Assembly: GCA_016745075.1 (NCBI GenBank)
Contig: JADGDD010000011.1
Location: 58,812-122,811 of the forward strand
Reading direction: 5' to 3'
DNA from: Planctomycetota bacterium
GTDB lineage: Bacteria; Planctomycetota; UBA11346
Length of the DNA stretch: 64,000 nucleotides
Part shown: one piece after another, positions 35,721 through 44,450 of the stretch
Layout: every line of letters starts with the position of its first letter
How positions within the stretch are numbered: position 1 is the stretch's first letter
Notes under the pieces: model-generated
Databases searched by the model: none
Seen by the model: the letters and a program-made list of their open reading frames with translations, nothing else
What the model was told of the DNA's origin: nothing
Position numbers and translations under genes: made by a program

Positions 35721-37196
35721 ATGAAAACGATTATGATTTTATCAGATACACTCAACCGTCATTTTCTACCAGCATACGGAAATACATGGGTACAAACGCC
35801 AAATATAGACCGGCTGGCAAAAATGTCTGTAACTTTTGACAATCATTGGGTGGGCTCTATGCCCTGTATGCCAGCACGGAGGGACATTTTAACTGGCCGT
35901 TTGAATTTTCTTGAAAAAGCATGGGGTGGTATGGAGCCCTTTGATGTGCCTGTGACTGACCTTATGCGTACGCAGGGTGTCTATTCACATATGATTACTG
36001 ACCATTATCATTATTTTCATCCCGGTGGTGAGAACTATCATGCTGGGTTTAACTCTTGGGAACTTATTCGCGGACAAGAGTTAGACTGTTATGCCGATAC
36101 ACTTGAGCCTTTGGAACGACCAGAGCGCATTGGTCGGTGGACGCCAGTGTATGCTCAAAATAAAGCCTTGTATGACAAAGAGGAGGACTATCCAACGACC
36201 AAGACTTTTGCCTCTGGTATAGACTGGCTCAAGCGGAATGAAAATGCCGACGATTATTTCTTGTGGTTAGAAGTATTTGATCCGCACGAGCCCTTTGATG
36301 CACCGGATGAATATTTAGCCTTGTATGATGATGATTGGGATGGGCTCGTGTATAATTGGCCGCGCTATAGCTTTGTAGATCCAGAAAAAGGTGAAACACC
36401 AGAAGCAATAGCGCATTTGCGCAAACGCTATGCAGCCGGGCTGACCATGATGGATAAACAATTAGGCTTGCTGCTAGATGAATTAGAACGGCAAGGTTCA
36501 TTAGAAGAAACAATGATTATGCTCACAACTGACCACGGTTTTATGCTGGGTGAACATAACTGTACTGGAAAAAATGAATTCCATGTCTGGAACGAACAAG
36601 CACATTTACCTTTAATCGTCCACATGCCTGGCCATGCCCATGCCGGAGAGCGTAGAAATCAGCTTACCCAAAACATAGACATTATGCCAACCCTGTGCGA
36701 TTATCATGAACTCAAATATGAACAGACCATTAACGGAGAATCATGGAAACCAATTCTTGAAGACAATGCACCAGCCCAAAGAGATGCAGCCATTTATGGA
36801 TATTTTGGTAAGGCTGTGAATATAACAGATGGTGTACATACCTATTTCCGTTCACCCAAAGCAGATAACCAACCACTCAACCACTATTTTTTATCAACTG
36901 TTGGGGGCAGTCATCATAGTTTGATGAGTAAAAAAATGTATGAAGGTGGCCAGCTTGATACGCATTTGCCGTATACTGATTACCCTGTCATTAAAGCCCC
37001 ATTCCAAGATGCAAAACTCTGGTATGATTGTGGGCACTTTCATGACACCAAACTCTTCAATATCAGTAATGATTATGCTCAAGAAAAAGATTTATGCGGC
37101 ACCATAGAAGAAAACAATTACAAAGAATTGCTTGTCAAAACGATGAAAGAGTTGGCTGTGCCAGAGGAACATCTAGAACGTTTAGAACTTGTATAG
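35721..37196 (+). CDS. Type I sulfatase (Cys-type)
   Basis: 491 residues, no signal peptide. Formylglycine motif C49-M-P-A-R53; metal site in MILSDTL (Asp9) and TTDHGFMLGEHN. The terminal third (DAAIYGYFGKAVNITDG, KLFNISNDYAQEKDL) is family-typical. Only distantly similar to the sulfatase at 21336, so it probably desulfates a different position or sugar. Belongs to the GH3-aldolase-IclR block. Confidence 0.95.
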   Translation: MKTIMILSDTLNRHFLPAYGNTWVQTPNIDRLAKMSVTFDNHWVGSMPCMPARRDILTGRLNFLEKAWGGMEPFDVPVTDLMRTQGVYSHMITDHYHYFHPGGENYHAGFNSWELIRGQELDCYADTLEPLERPERIGRWTPVYAQNKALYDKEEDYPTTKTFASGIDWLKRNENADDYFLWLEVFDPHEPFDAPDEYLALYDDDWDGLVYNWPRYSFVDPEKGETPEAIAHLRKRYAAGLTMMDKQLGLLLDELERQGSLEETMIMLTTDHGFMLGEHNCTGKNEFHVWNEQAHLPLIVHMPGHAHAGERRNQLTQNIDIMPTLCDYHELKYEQTINGESWKPILEDNAPAQRDAAIYGYFGKAVNITDGVHTYFRSPKADNQPLNHYFLSTVGGSHHSLMSKKMYEGGQLDTHLPYTDYPVIKAPFQDAKLWYDCGHFHDTKLFNISNDYAQEKDLCGTIEENNYKELLVKTMKELAVPEEHLERLELV

Positions 37197-37307
37197 ATGT
37201 AAGGGACATAAGCTCGTAGAGCAGCACTGTGCAGGGAATTACTTGAGCAATGTTCGGTTTATCTTGCCGGCTTGTGTTATCCCAAGCTGGAAGACTCAGC
37301 AAATGTT

Positions 37308-37871
37308 TTATTGATAAGAGACATGGTAATGAACTTGCACAAAATCATTGGTGTAGGCCACTGCTTTTGCTTGTTTAAACTGAATACTTTGAGAGCTTGG
37401 TCCAAATAAGGGAATACCCTCTCCAAGTATTATTGGTGCGCGGGTGATGGTGATTTCGCTGATGAGTTGTAGGTTGAGGAAAGATTGAATGGTCGCACCG
37501 CCATCAACATAAGCGTGGGTGTATCCTTCACTTTCAAGTTGAGTTAACAAGGCTGGGATTGTTCCTGCATAGATTTCAACGGTCTCTTTGAGATGCTTAG
37601 GTACCTCGGTTATACTATTACTGAGAACAATAATGCGTGTATCACCATAAGGCCATTGTTCTGGAGTAAGATTAAAACCCGCAATGGTTTCCATACATTT
37701 GCGCCCCATAATTATGCAATCAATAGAGGCCATATAAGCGTTCATGCCCATATCTGCTTGTGGACCCAGATCGACATCGGTTTGTCCAGCAGTTTCCAAC
37801 CAATCAACACTTCCGTCAGGGCGGGCAATAAAACCATCAACACTGGTTGCGATGAAGGCAGAGCATTTCAT
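37308..37871 (-). CDS. Dihydrofolate reductase-like (RibD C-terminal) protein
   Basis: 187 residues. SAFIATSVDGFIARPDGSVDWLE at the start, CIIMGRKCMETI and HAYVDGGATIQSFLNLQLISEITITRAPIILGEGIPLFG define the DHFR/RibD reductase fold with NADPH-binding glycines. Homologues are often stand-alone reductases of unknown substrate. Overlaps the methyltransferase by 4 bases. Confidence 0.92.
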   Translation of the reverse strand: MKCSAFIATSVDGFIARPDGSVDWLETAGQTDVDLGPQADMGMNAYMASIDCIIMGRKCMETIAGFNLTPEQWPYGDTRIIVLSNSITEVPKHLKETVEIYAGTIPALLTQLESEGYTHAYVDGGATIQSFLNLQLISEITITRAPIILGEGIPLFGPSSQSIQFKQAKAVAYTNDFVQVHYHVSYQ

Positions 37872-38479
37872 GAGAGTGTCTCCTGTTTTTGAACGATAAG
37901 ATAGAGATGTAATTCTGGCTGTTGATCATATTCTAAATGTCGACAAATACAGCCACATTCAGTAATGATATTTAACAGTTTGGGTATGCCAAGTGCAGCG
38001 TGATATAACGGCTGGCCCATACAAGGGTTGGTTTTTTCATCAGAACTATCTACTGCCCCGCTGGTAAAAATAAACACTCCGCCGTCTGTGAGGTTAGCAC
38101 AGATTTTTTTCAAAATCATTTCATGGGTATGCAGTGGGGCGTGCCAAATACTATCCCAGGCTGAGATAAAGTCATAGTGCTGTGGTGGGTGCCATGTGCA
38201 TATATCAGCGAGATAAAACTGTTGGCTAGGGTGTCGTGTCTTGGCCAGCTCCAACATGCTCGGAGAAATATCTAAACCTTCCGTTTCAAAGCCAGCGTCC
38301 AATAGCAATTCAATGATGCGTCCGCTACTGCCACAGCCAATATCAATTGCTGTGTCGGTGTTCTTGACAAACGAAAGAGCCCGTTTGTGTTGTTCGATAC
38401 CATTCTTTCGATTAAACTGGTCGCTATTCCAATGGGTAGCAAGCTCATTATAGCTTTGGGCGATTTCTTGTGGGGTCAT
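37868..38479 (-). CDS. Class I SAM-dependent methyltransferase
   Basis: 203 residues. SAM-binding motif AIDIGCGSSGRIIELLLDAG, then acidic GLDISPSMLELAK, LADICTW and FDFISAWDSIWH. The substrate cannot be assigned. Co-transcribed with the reductase gene downstream. Confidence 0.9.
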   Translation of the reverse strand: MTPQEIAQSYNELATHWNSDQFNRKNGIEQHKRALSFVKNTDTAIDIGCGSSGRIIELLLDAGFETEGLDISPSMLELAKTRHPSQQFYLADICTWHPPQHYDFISAWDSIWHAPLHTHEMILKKICANLTDGGVFIFTSGAVDSSDEKTNPCMGQPLYHAALGIPKLLNIITECGCICRHLEYDQQPELHLYLIVQKQETLS

Positions 38480-38571
38480 GTCTGTCCTCTCTCTAGCGGG
38501 AGTATCCTGTTATACTCTCTTATGGCAAGAACTCGTAAGAGAACGCCGCCCGCTTACATGCTGACATATTG

Positions 38572-38988
38572 TTACGAGAGTGGATGTAATGACTCACACT
38601 GAATAACATTACCAAGTGGGTCTGCTACCAAAAAAACGGGGCATCCATCCTGCAATGTATGTAATTCTCCCAATCGGTGGGCATCATCGGGGAGCGTTCC
38701 ATTGGCAACGGTATATCCATTGGCGATGAGTAGCGTGTGCAGATTCGCAACCGCAGTGCGATCGGTTGTGGACAACACAAAGAAAGAACGTGTTGGTTGT
38801 TTGCTTGTCTTTTCTTCATAGCGGTTGTTAAAATGAAGACAGATCTGAGTTGAGCCGGCGGTAAATTCTGTCCAATAGGTGTTTGCTCCTGCTTTTACAG
38901 GAAGCCCTAAATCTTCTCCATAAAATTCAGCGACATCAGCGAATTGTTTGTCGTCTGGATAGAGTATGATTTTTGCGCAGTCCCACAT
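38572..38988 (-). CDS. VOC-superfamily (glyoxalase-type) protein
   Basis: 138 residues from the ATG at 38988, which has AAGGAGCC upstream; an upstream in-frame ATG would add 29 residues of no value. LYPDDKQFADVAEFYGEDLGLPV and a terminal VFLVADPLGNVIQCE give the paired beta-alpha-beta pattern of the vicinal oxygen chelate fold. Could be a lyase, dioxygenase-like or binding protein. Confidence 0.85.
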   Translation of the reverse strand: MWDCAKIILYPDDKQFADVAEFYGEDLGLPVKAGANTYWTEFTAGSTQICLHFNNRYEEKTSKQPTRSFFVLSTTDRTAVANLHTLLIANGYTVANGTLPDDAHRLGELHTLQDGCPVFLVADPLGNVIQCESLHPLS

Positions 38989-39164
38989 AATAGGCTCCTT
39001 GCTTTCTTTACATAAGAATACCTTTTTGATAACAAAGTAAAGTAGCATGGAACCTTGAAAGGTGATAGCAGACAAATGTAAGGAAGAAAAATATTAATTA
39101 AGAGGATGCTTTATCGAGTGATCATTGCTTGGTTCATATAGACCCCGTTTATTTATGAGTCTAA

Positions 39165-40697
39165 CTATTCTAAATGGTATTTTTCTTTTGGTAATTTGTA
39201 GAGCAAATCGTTAATAGCAATAATAGCAGCATCTTCTTGTTTGTACCAGCGGCTCCAAGGGTCGTCAAGAACACGGGCGAAGGCGGTGCACAATCCTTTG
39301 CGTACACTGTGGTATTTAGCGACGAGCATTTCGACAAAACGGGCATCAGTGAAGCCTGAACCAATAGATGAGAGCGGCGCACTTTGTAGTTGTTCGTAGA
39401 CGAGGTTCGCAATGCTATCACTACGAAAACCATGCCACCACGGGCCAACAGAGACATTGGGTACTTGCTTGGCTGCGTGGGCAAAATCTCGATAGAGTTG
39501 TGGATGAGAAATAATATATTCAAAATGAATATGTTCATGTGCTTGCCAGCAGGCAAAGGCTTCTTCTGGCATGCCAGAACGGTATGTCGGAAAGGACAAC
39601 ACTTCCCGACTGGAATCCATAAAATAATCAACGCCTAATGCGATTTGTAGAGTCGAGCCATAACGATGACCAGCATTGTGTATCTCCTTACCAATATCAT
39701 CTAAGGTTTCGAGAAAAATAGTGGCAGAAAAAGCTAAGAGTTGTTGTAAATGTGTTCCAGTAAGATGTGCTTTATGATAGCGAATTGCAGCATCAACTTG
39801 ACAACGGTCGTATGAGCGGTGTAAGGGCCTATTCAGTGGTAAGAAAATATCGGTATAGCGAATGCGGCTGTTTGGATTGCTAACAGGGCTCCAGAGTATA
39901 CGACGAAGCAAGTCGGAAATGCTCTGTTTGAGGGCCGCAGCGTTATCAATAGTAATGCCGAGCATGATTTCGATATTGAGCAACCATTGTTCTGTTTCAT
40001 ATTTTCCGCCAGATAAATAATGACCAAAATCAGTCGCGCCTTCTGGCCATAAGAGATACATCGCGTCAAACATATTATAGACCGTTTTGTTTGCGCAGCG
40101 ATCAGGTGCTTCGGTGAGTGGTGGTTGAGCAAGATGAGCTCTGTTTTCTACACTGGTTACGTAGGAGGCAATGTGATGGTCTGTGAGGAAACCATCAATG
40201 GTAGCAGCATTATGACGGCCAGTAGCAACAGCCTCATAAACCTGATCGTAATTATGGGGGTCCATGACATCAATGTCTGCGTGTGGCATATAGAGTTGGA
40301 ACATCTGTTCTATCCAGCCATAAGCTTCACTAAAACGAGCGTCATGTAATTCTGTTAAGAGTAAACGTCCTGCGTATCGTCGTTGGTCTTCATCGGTTCC
40401 CGCAAGTGCTGCAAATATTTCTTGATCATTATGTCGTGAACCCAGCGCAAGCTGTAAAAACCATGTGTAAGAGAGCCCATGGGTTGCATCGTACATGCTT
40501 CGACGAATAAGATTTCCCTGTTGAGTGGCATGAGCTAAAACGGTATCCGGAACTTGTTGAAAGGCTGCCTGCGTGCCGGAAAGTCCATTATTGTTGGTGA
40601 GAGAAAAATGTGGTACATCATCTTGAATATGGGTATGTGCATCAACCACGGGCATAGCTTTAATTGCTTCGTAGAGCGCTTGCGAAGTGTTCCTCAT
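39165..40697 (-). CDS. Uronate isomerase-like amidohydrolase
   Basis: 510 residues from the ATG at 40697 (SD AAGGAC). Starts with MPVVDAHTHIQ, the metal HxH of the amidohydrolase fold (His21, His23). WHGFRSDSIANLVYEQ, GSGFTDARF and a long alpha-rich middle resemble the uronate isomerase (UxaC) family, which interconverts glucuronate and fructuronate, but the length and sequence differ enough that another sugar acid may be used. First enzyme of the following aldolase/transaldolase set, 11 bases after the aldolase. Confidence 0.75.
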   Translation of the reverse strand: MRNTSQALYEAIKAMPVVDAHTHIQDDVPHFSLTNNNGLSGTQAAFQQVPDTVLAHATQQGNLIRRSMYDATHGLSYTWFLQLALGSRHNDQEIFAALAGTDEDQRRYAGRLLLTELHDARFSEAYGWIEQMFQLYMPHADIDVMDPHNYDQVYEAVATGRHNAATIDGFLTDHHIASYVTSVENRAHLAQPPLTEAPDRCANKTVYNMFDAMYLLWPEGATDFGHYLSGGKYETEQWLLNIEIMLGITIDNAAALKQSISDLLRRILWSPVSNPNSRIRYTDIFLPLNRPLHRSYDRCQVDAAIRYHKAHLTGTHLQQLLAFSATIFLETLDDIGKEIHNAGHRYGSTLQIALGVDYFMDSSREVLSFPTYRSGMPEEAFACWQAHEHIHFEYIISHPQLYRDFAHAAKQVPNVSVGPWWHGFRSDSIANLVYEQLQSAPLSSIGSGFTDARFVEMLVAKYHSVRKGLCTAFARVLDDPWSRWYKQEDAAIIAINDLLYKLPKEKYHLE

Positions 40698-40707
40698 AAT
40701 AATGTCC

Positions 40708-41745
40708 TTAGAGAGAAAATTTCTCATAGCCGAAGGCGCGGAAAAAGTGTAAACAACGGTCACGCATGCCTTGTACCCATGCATCTCTACGTAAAGGGTT
40801 GCATACTTGCTCTAAAGATGGTTGAGCAGAAGTGATACCACAGGTTGAACGATAGTCTGGATGGAGAATGCCGTTATCTATTAGTTCTTGTAACTGTGTA
40901 TCATCAAAAACACGACCAAGATTATGTAGCGTGTGCTGGGCAAGTGCCTGTCCACCGTGAACGGCAATAGTCGTATAGACGTTTATTTTTACAAATCCAT
41001 CAGATGGTAAATTGACCAGTAAATCATCTTGGACAGAAGAAGATCCATGCATGCATAAAATAGTACCAACTTCATCTCGAATAGATTGGGCAAGATCGCG
41101 GTGGTATTTTAGACTTGCACCAGTCATGCGATGTTCGGTTCCGACATTCGGTACAATAATATCGACACCAGTTGCTGAAACAAATTCCTTAGCTTGAGCT
41201 GCGGTCGTTAGGTCATCATCGCCGCCACCGTCACCGGCTTCTTTTATTTCGTCAACCGCTGCTTCTACTAGAACACGGCCTTTAACTTTTTCGGTAAAAG
41301 CGGCTGTAAGAGCCGTGTTTTCAGCTAATGGCTTCTCACTGGCATCAAACATCATGGCAGAAAACCGGTTGATATAATGTTCAAACACATCAGCATCGAG
41401 CCAAGGAAAGGCATGGTCAAGATGTGGTAAAATACGGAGGTGGCGATAGGGACTATGGGGGCCAGCAAAGGCTTCAAGGTCAGCGAATAACATATCGTTC
41501 CCGAGCAGCGCGTTGCCACAGGCCGTTACTTTGGTGGCTTGTCCACGTGCAGGATAACGACTGGTCCAACCAATTGCTATTGGTAAATCAGGAACACCAT
41601 ACTCTTCTGCCAATTGCAAACCAGCAGCAAGGATTGCTTCGCAACTTTCACGATCTTCTGCATTAAATGTCGGCATGGCAATACCGCGCTCACGTAATTC
41701 TTGGTAAACCTCACAAACAGCGGTGTAGTCATTCACGATAGGCAT
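40708..41745 (-). CDS. Class II aldolase-type protein
   Basis: 345 residues. IAMPTFNAEDRESCEAILAAG, LDHAFPWLD, AMMFDASEKPLAENT, IIVPNVGTEHRM, TILCMHGSSSVQ and DGFVKINVYTTIAVHGG fit the class II fructose-bisphosphate aldolase fold; longer than the aldolase at 33901 and only distantly related. It probably cleaves a ketose (phosphate) generated by the isomerase or the dehydrogenases beside it. Confidence 0.85.
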   Translation of the reverse strand: MPIVNDYTAVCEVYQELRERGIAMPTFNAEDRESCEAILAAGLQLAEEYGVPDLPIAIGWTSRYPARGQATKVTACGNALLGNDMLFADLEAFAGPHSPYRHLRILPHLDHAFPWLDADVFEHYINRFSAMMFDASEKPLAENTALTAAFTEKVKGRVLVEAAVDEIKEAGDGGGDDDLTTAAQAKEFVSATGVDIIVPNVGTEHRMTGASLKYHRDLAQSIRDEVGTILCMHGSSSVQDDLLVNLPSDGFVKINVYTTIAVHGGQALAQHTLHNLGRVFDDTQLQELIDNGILHPDYRSTCGITSAQPSLEQVCNPLRRDAWVQGMRDRCLHFFRAFGYEKFSL

Positions 41746-41775
41746 AAGTAAAATCCTTATTATTTTGATATGTAT

Positions 41776-42432
41776 TTAGGCAATGACCAGTTCGTTCTGA
41801 GCATCACTCAGAAATTTTTCAAGTCCAGAGGTGGTGAGTGGGTGTGTATACATCGCATGAAAAACAGATGCAGGCATGGTAATAACATGGCAGCCAACGC
41901 TGAATAAGTCATGAACGGATTGCGGGCTACGGACAGAGGCGGCAAGAATTTGTGTATCTACGCCTTGTATATCAAACATGTGACGAATGTGTTCAACAAG
42001 GCCTACTCCGTCACTGGTGATGTCATCTAGGCGACCAACAAACGGTGCGACATAGGTTGCGCCTGCATTAGCAGCAAGCACGGCTTGGTTTGCGCTAAAT
42101 ATTAAAGTGACTGCCGTTTTAATACCTTCTGTTTTTAGAATAGCAGCGGCGGCAATACCGGCAGGAGTCATCGGTATTTTAATAATAACATTATTGGTGA
42201 GGGCAGAGAGTTCACGGGCTTCACGCACCATGTCATCGGTTTCGGTGGCAAGTACTTCTACCAGCATTTCTCTGTTATCACCAATGATGTGTGCAATATG
42301 CTGAAGGCTATCGGCAAAGGGTTGGTTTTCACGAGCAAGAATACTCGGGTTAGTGGTTACGCCACCAAGCACACCGCTGGCAACAGCAGTGCGTATTTCG
42401 TCACTATTGGCGGTGTCTAAAAATATACGCAT
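41776..42432 (-). CDS. Transaldolase-like fructose-6-phosphate aldolase
   Basis: 218 residues, the size of FSA/TalC. FLDTANSDEIRTAVASGVLGGVTTNPSILARE at the start, catalytic Lys85 in NVIIKIPMTPAGIAA and YVAPFVGRLDDI. Lys85 matches the Schiff-base lysine position of E. coli FsaA. Splits or joins a ketose phosphate with a C3 unit. Co-directional with the SDR and aldolase. Confidence 0.92.
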   Translation of the reverse strand: MRIFLDTANSDEIRTAVASGVLGGVTTNPSILARENQPFADSLQHIAHIIGDNREMLVEVLATETDDMVREARELSALTNNVIIKIPMTPAGIAAAAILKTEGIKTAVTLIFSANQAVLAANAGATYVAPFVGRLDDITSDGVGLVEHIRHMFDIQGVDTQILAASVRSPQSVHDLFSVGCHVITMPASVFHAMYTHPLTTSGLEKFLSDAQNELVIA

Positions 42433-42441
42433 GATATACTC

Positions 42442-43242
42442 CTAATGCATAATACTGCCGCCAGAGACATTGAGGGACTGACCAGTGATGTAGGCGGCAT
42501 CATCGCTAGCCAAGAAAAGAGCGGTGTTTGCAATATCATTGATTGTGGCCACCCGACCGAGCGGAATTTTTCCCGCAAGGTAGGCTGGTACTTCTTCCAC
42601 AGGCATGTTGCGTTTGTGGGCATAGTCTACGATTTGTTCATCCCAGAGTGGAGTCATAACGACACCGGGACAGAGGGCATTCACACGAATATTCTGCTCA
42701 CCAAATTCTAAAGCGAGTGATTGAGTTAAACCAATGATGCCAAATTTGCTTGCACAGTAAGCTGCATATTGAGCATTGCCGGTACGGCCAGATTGTGATG
42801 ACATATTGATAATACTGCCATGACCAGCTGTGAGCATATGTGGCAACGCGGCTTGGCAGCCGTGAAACATTCCTGTTAAATTAATCGTGAGGGTTTGTTG
42901 CCAGAGTTCTTCACTGCATTCTGTAAATGGAATGATTTTTGATATACCAGCATTGTTCACCCAGCAATCAAGGCTACCAAAATTCTCAACGGTTTGTTGA
43001 GCAGCGTTTTGCATGTCTGTGCTCTTGGTGACATCGCAAGATAATGCCAGTGCTTGTGCGCCACATTTGCAAATATCTTCAGCAAGCTGTTCTGCTGCTA
43101 TGGCATCACGGTCAGCAATAACGACGGCAGCACCAGATGCAGCCATCATGCGGCAGATACCTGCGCCAATACCACTGGCTCCGCCAGTAATAACACAGGT
43201 TTTGCCACTTAGGCGCGTGGGTTGATGAGTACTTTGAGACAT
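42442..43242 (-). CDS. Short-chain dehydrogenase/reductase
   Basis: 266 residues. NAD(P) motif TGGASGIG (19-26), NNAG (96-99), Ser149 region INMSSQSG and YxxxK (Tyr162-Lys166). The terminal FLASDDAAYITGQSLNVSGGSIMH is typical of sugar and polyol dehydrogenases. Overlaps the MDR gene end by 34 bases. Confidence 0.92.
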   Translation of the reverse strand: MSQSTHQPTRLSGKTCVITGGASGIGAGICRMMAASGAAVVIADRDAIAAEQLAEDICKCGAQALALSCDVTKSTDMQNAAQQTVENFGSLDCWVNNAGISKIIPFTECSEELWQQTLTINLTGMFHGCQAALPHMLTAGHGSIINMSSQSGRTGNAQYAAYCASKFGIIGLTQSLALEFGEQNIRVNALCPGVVMTPLWDEQIVDYAHKRNMPVEEVPAYLAGKIPLGRVATINDIANTALFLASDDAAYITGQSLNVSGGSIMH

Positions 43243-44252
43243 AATTTATCATCCATTAGTTGAATGCCGTCATGAAAACGAGCGAGCGGCAGATTATGAG
43301 TGACTACGGGGTTCAGATCTAAAGCACCACTGGCAAGTAAATCGACAACAGCTTGGACATGTTCAGGTCGGGAGTCAGACACACCAACAACACGTAATTC
43401 ATTGTAATGAATTAGGCGACTATCGAGGGTAATATCAGACGCACCTTTTGGCAGACTGGCAAATAAACTGATAGCGCCGCCTTTGCGTGCATACTGTACA
43501 GACTCTTCTTGTGCTTGGCGAGAGCCTGCGCATACGACCACGAGGTCAGCGCCAACACCATCAGTTGCTTCAGCTACGCACTGTCTCACATCTTCATGTT
43601 TGCCATCAATCACCTGTACATTTGGTAGATTGCGCAACATATTTAAACGTGGTTGCGAACGCTGAACAATAAGCACTTTTTGTGCGCCAAGCGCAAGTGC
43701 TAAACAGGCATGAATGGCACCAAGTGGTCCGCCGCCAATAATGAGCACGGTGTCACCTGTGGTGAGACCTGCCAGCGTCATGCCGTTTATAGCACAGCTT
43801 GCTGGTTCGCAGAGTGCGGCCTGTTCATCAGGAATGGATTCGGGAACTGTAATAACATTGCCGCCGCGCAGTGCCTCAGGTGGAAGAGCAATAAGCTCGG
43901 CAAATCCACCATCAAAATCATAAGAAATAGGTTGTGCATGCGGGCAGACATTGCCGAGGCCGCGAGTACACATGGCACAGGTGCCGCAGGCAATAGTGGT
44001 TGCAAGGGTAATGCGCTCACCAATGGCAAAGCCATTAACCGCAGCACCAACATGTTCAATAGTTGCCACAATTTCATGGCCAATAATTCGAGGCGGGTGG
44101 CAGCGCGGATTACCAAGATGAGCAATCTTTTTATCGGTACCACAAATGGCACAGAAGTGCACACGCGCAATGATATTATTAGTTGTGGGTTGCGGGTCTG
44201 GGCGATTTTCCACACGAATATCACCTGGAGCGTAATAGGTAGCAGCTTTCAT
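43209..44252 (-). CDS. Zinc-dependent medium-chain alcohol/polyol dehydrogenase
   Basis: 347 residues. Catalytic zinc ligands Cys37 (CAICGTDKK), His59-Glu60 (IIGHEIVATI) and the structural-zinc loop CGTCAMCTRGLGNVC are present; GGGPLGAI is the nucleotide-binding motif. Resembles sorbitol/galactitol-type dehydrogenases. First gene of the minus-strand block running to 39165. Confidence 0.92.
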   Translation of the reverse strand: MKAATYYAPGDIRVENRPDPQPTTNNIIARVHFCAICGTDKKIAHLGNPRCHPPRIIGHEIVATIEHVGAAVNGFAIGERITLATTIACGTCAMCTRGLGNVCPHAQPISYDFDGGFAELIALPPEALRGGNVITVPESIPDEQAALCEPASCAINGMTLAGLTTGDTVLIIGGGPLGAIHACLALALGAQKVLIVQRSQPRLNMLRNLPNVQVIDGKHEDVRQCVAEATDGVGADLVVVCAGSRQAQEESVQYARKGGAISLFASLPKGASDITLDSRLIHYNELRVVGVSDSRPEHVQAVVDLLASGALDLNPVVTHNLPLARFHDGIQLMDDKLCLKVLINPRA

Positions 44253-44450
44253 ACTCTCTATTGTACCAGAGTGTTTTTCAGAGCTACATCCCTATTGGCT
44301 GACTATGCGGACTGTATTGGCAAGACCTAGGTATTCTTTCATGTGGGTGCATGTGTATAATATTATATGGCGTAGTGAGTTCAGAGGCTTGCAATTGTTT
44401 GCTAAAATTATCCACGCGGCAATGGCAGAAAAAATATCAAGTTGGTTGTT

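Noticed and set aside
43710..44330. 206-codon plus-strand frame antisense to the zinc dehydrogenase
   Set aside because: Lies over a gene with complete zinc motifs; its composition is a shadow of that gene.
44356..44367. TATAATATTATA palindrome upstream of a gene
   Set aside because: Pure AT run of 12 bases, expected by chance in AT-rich spacer.
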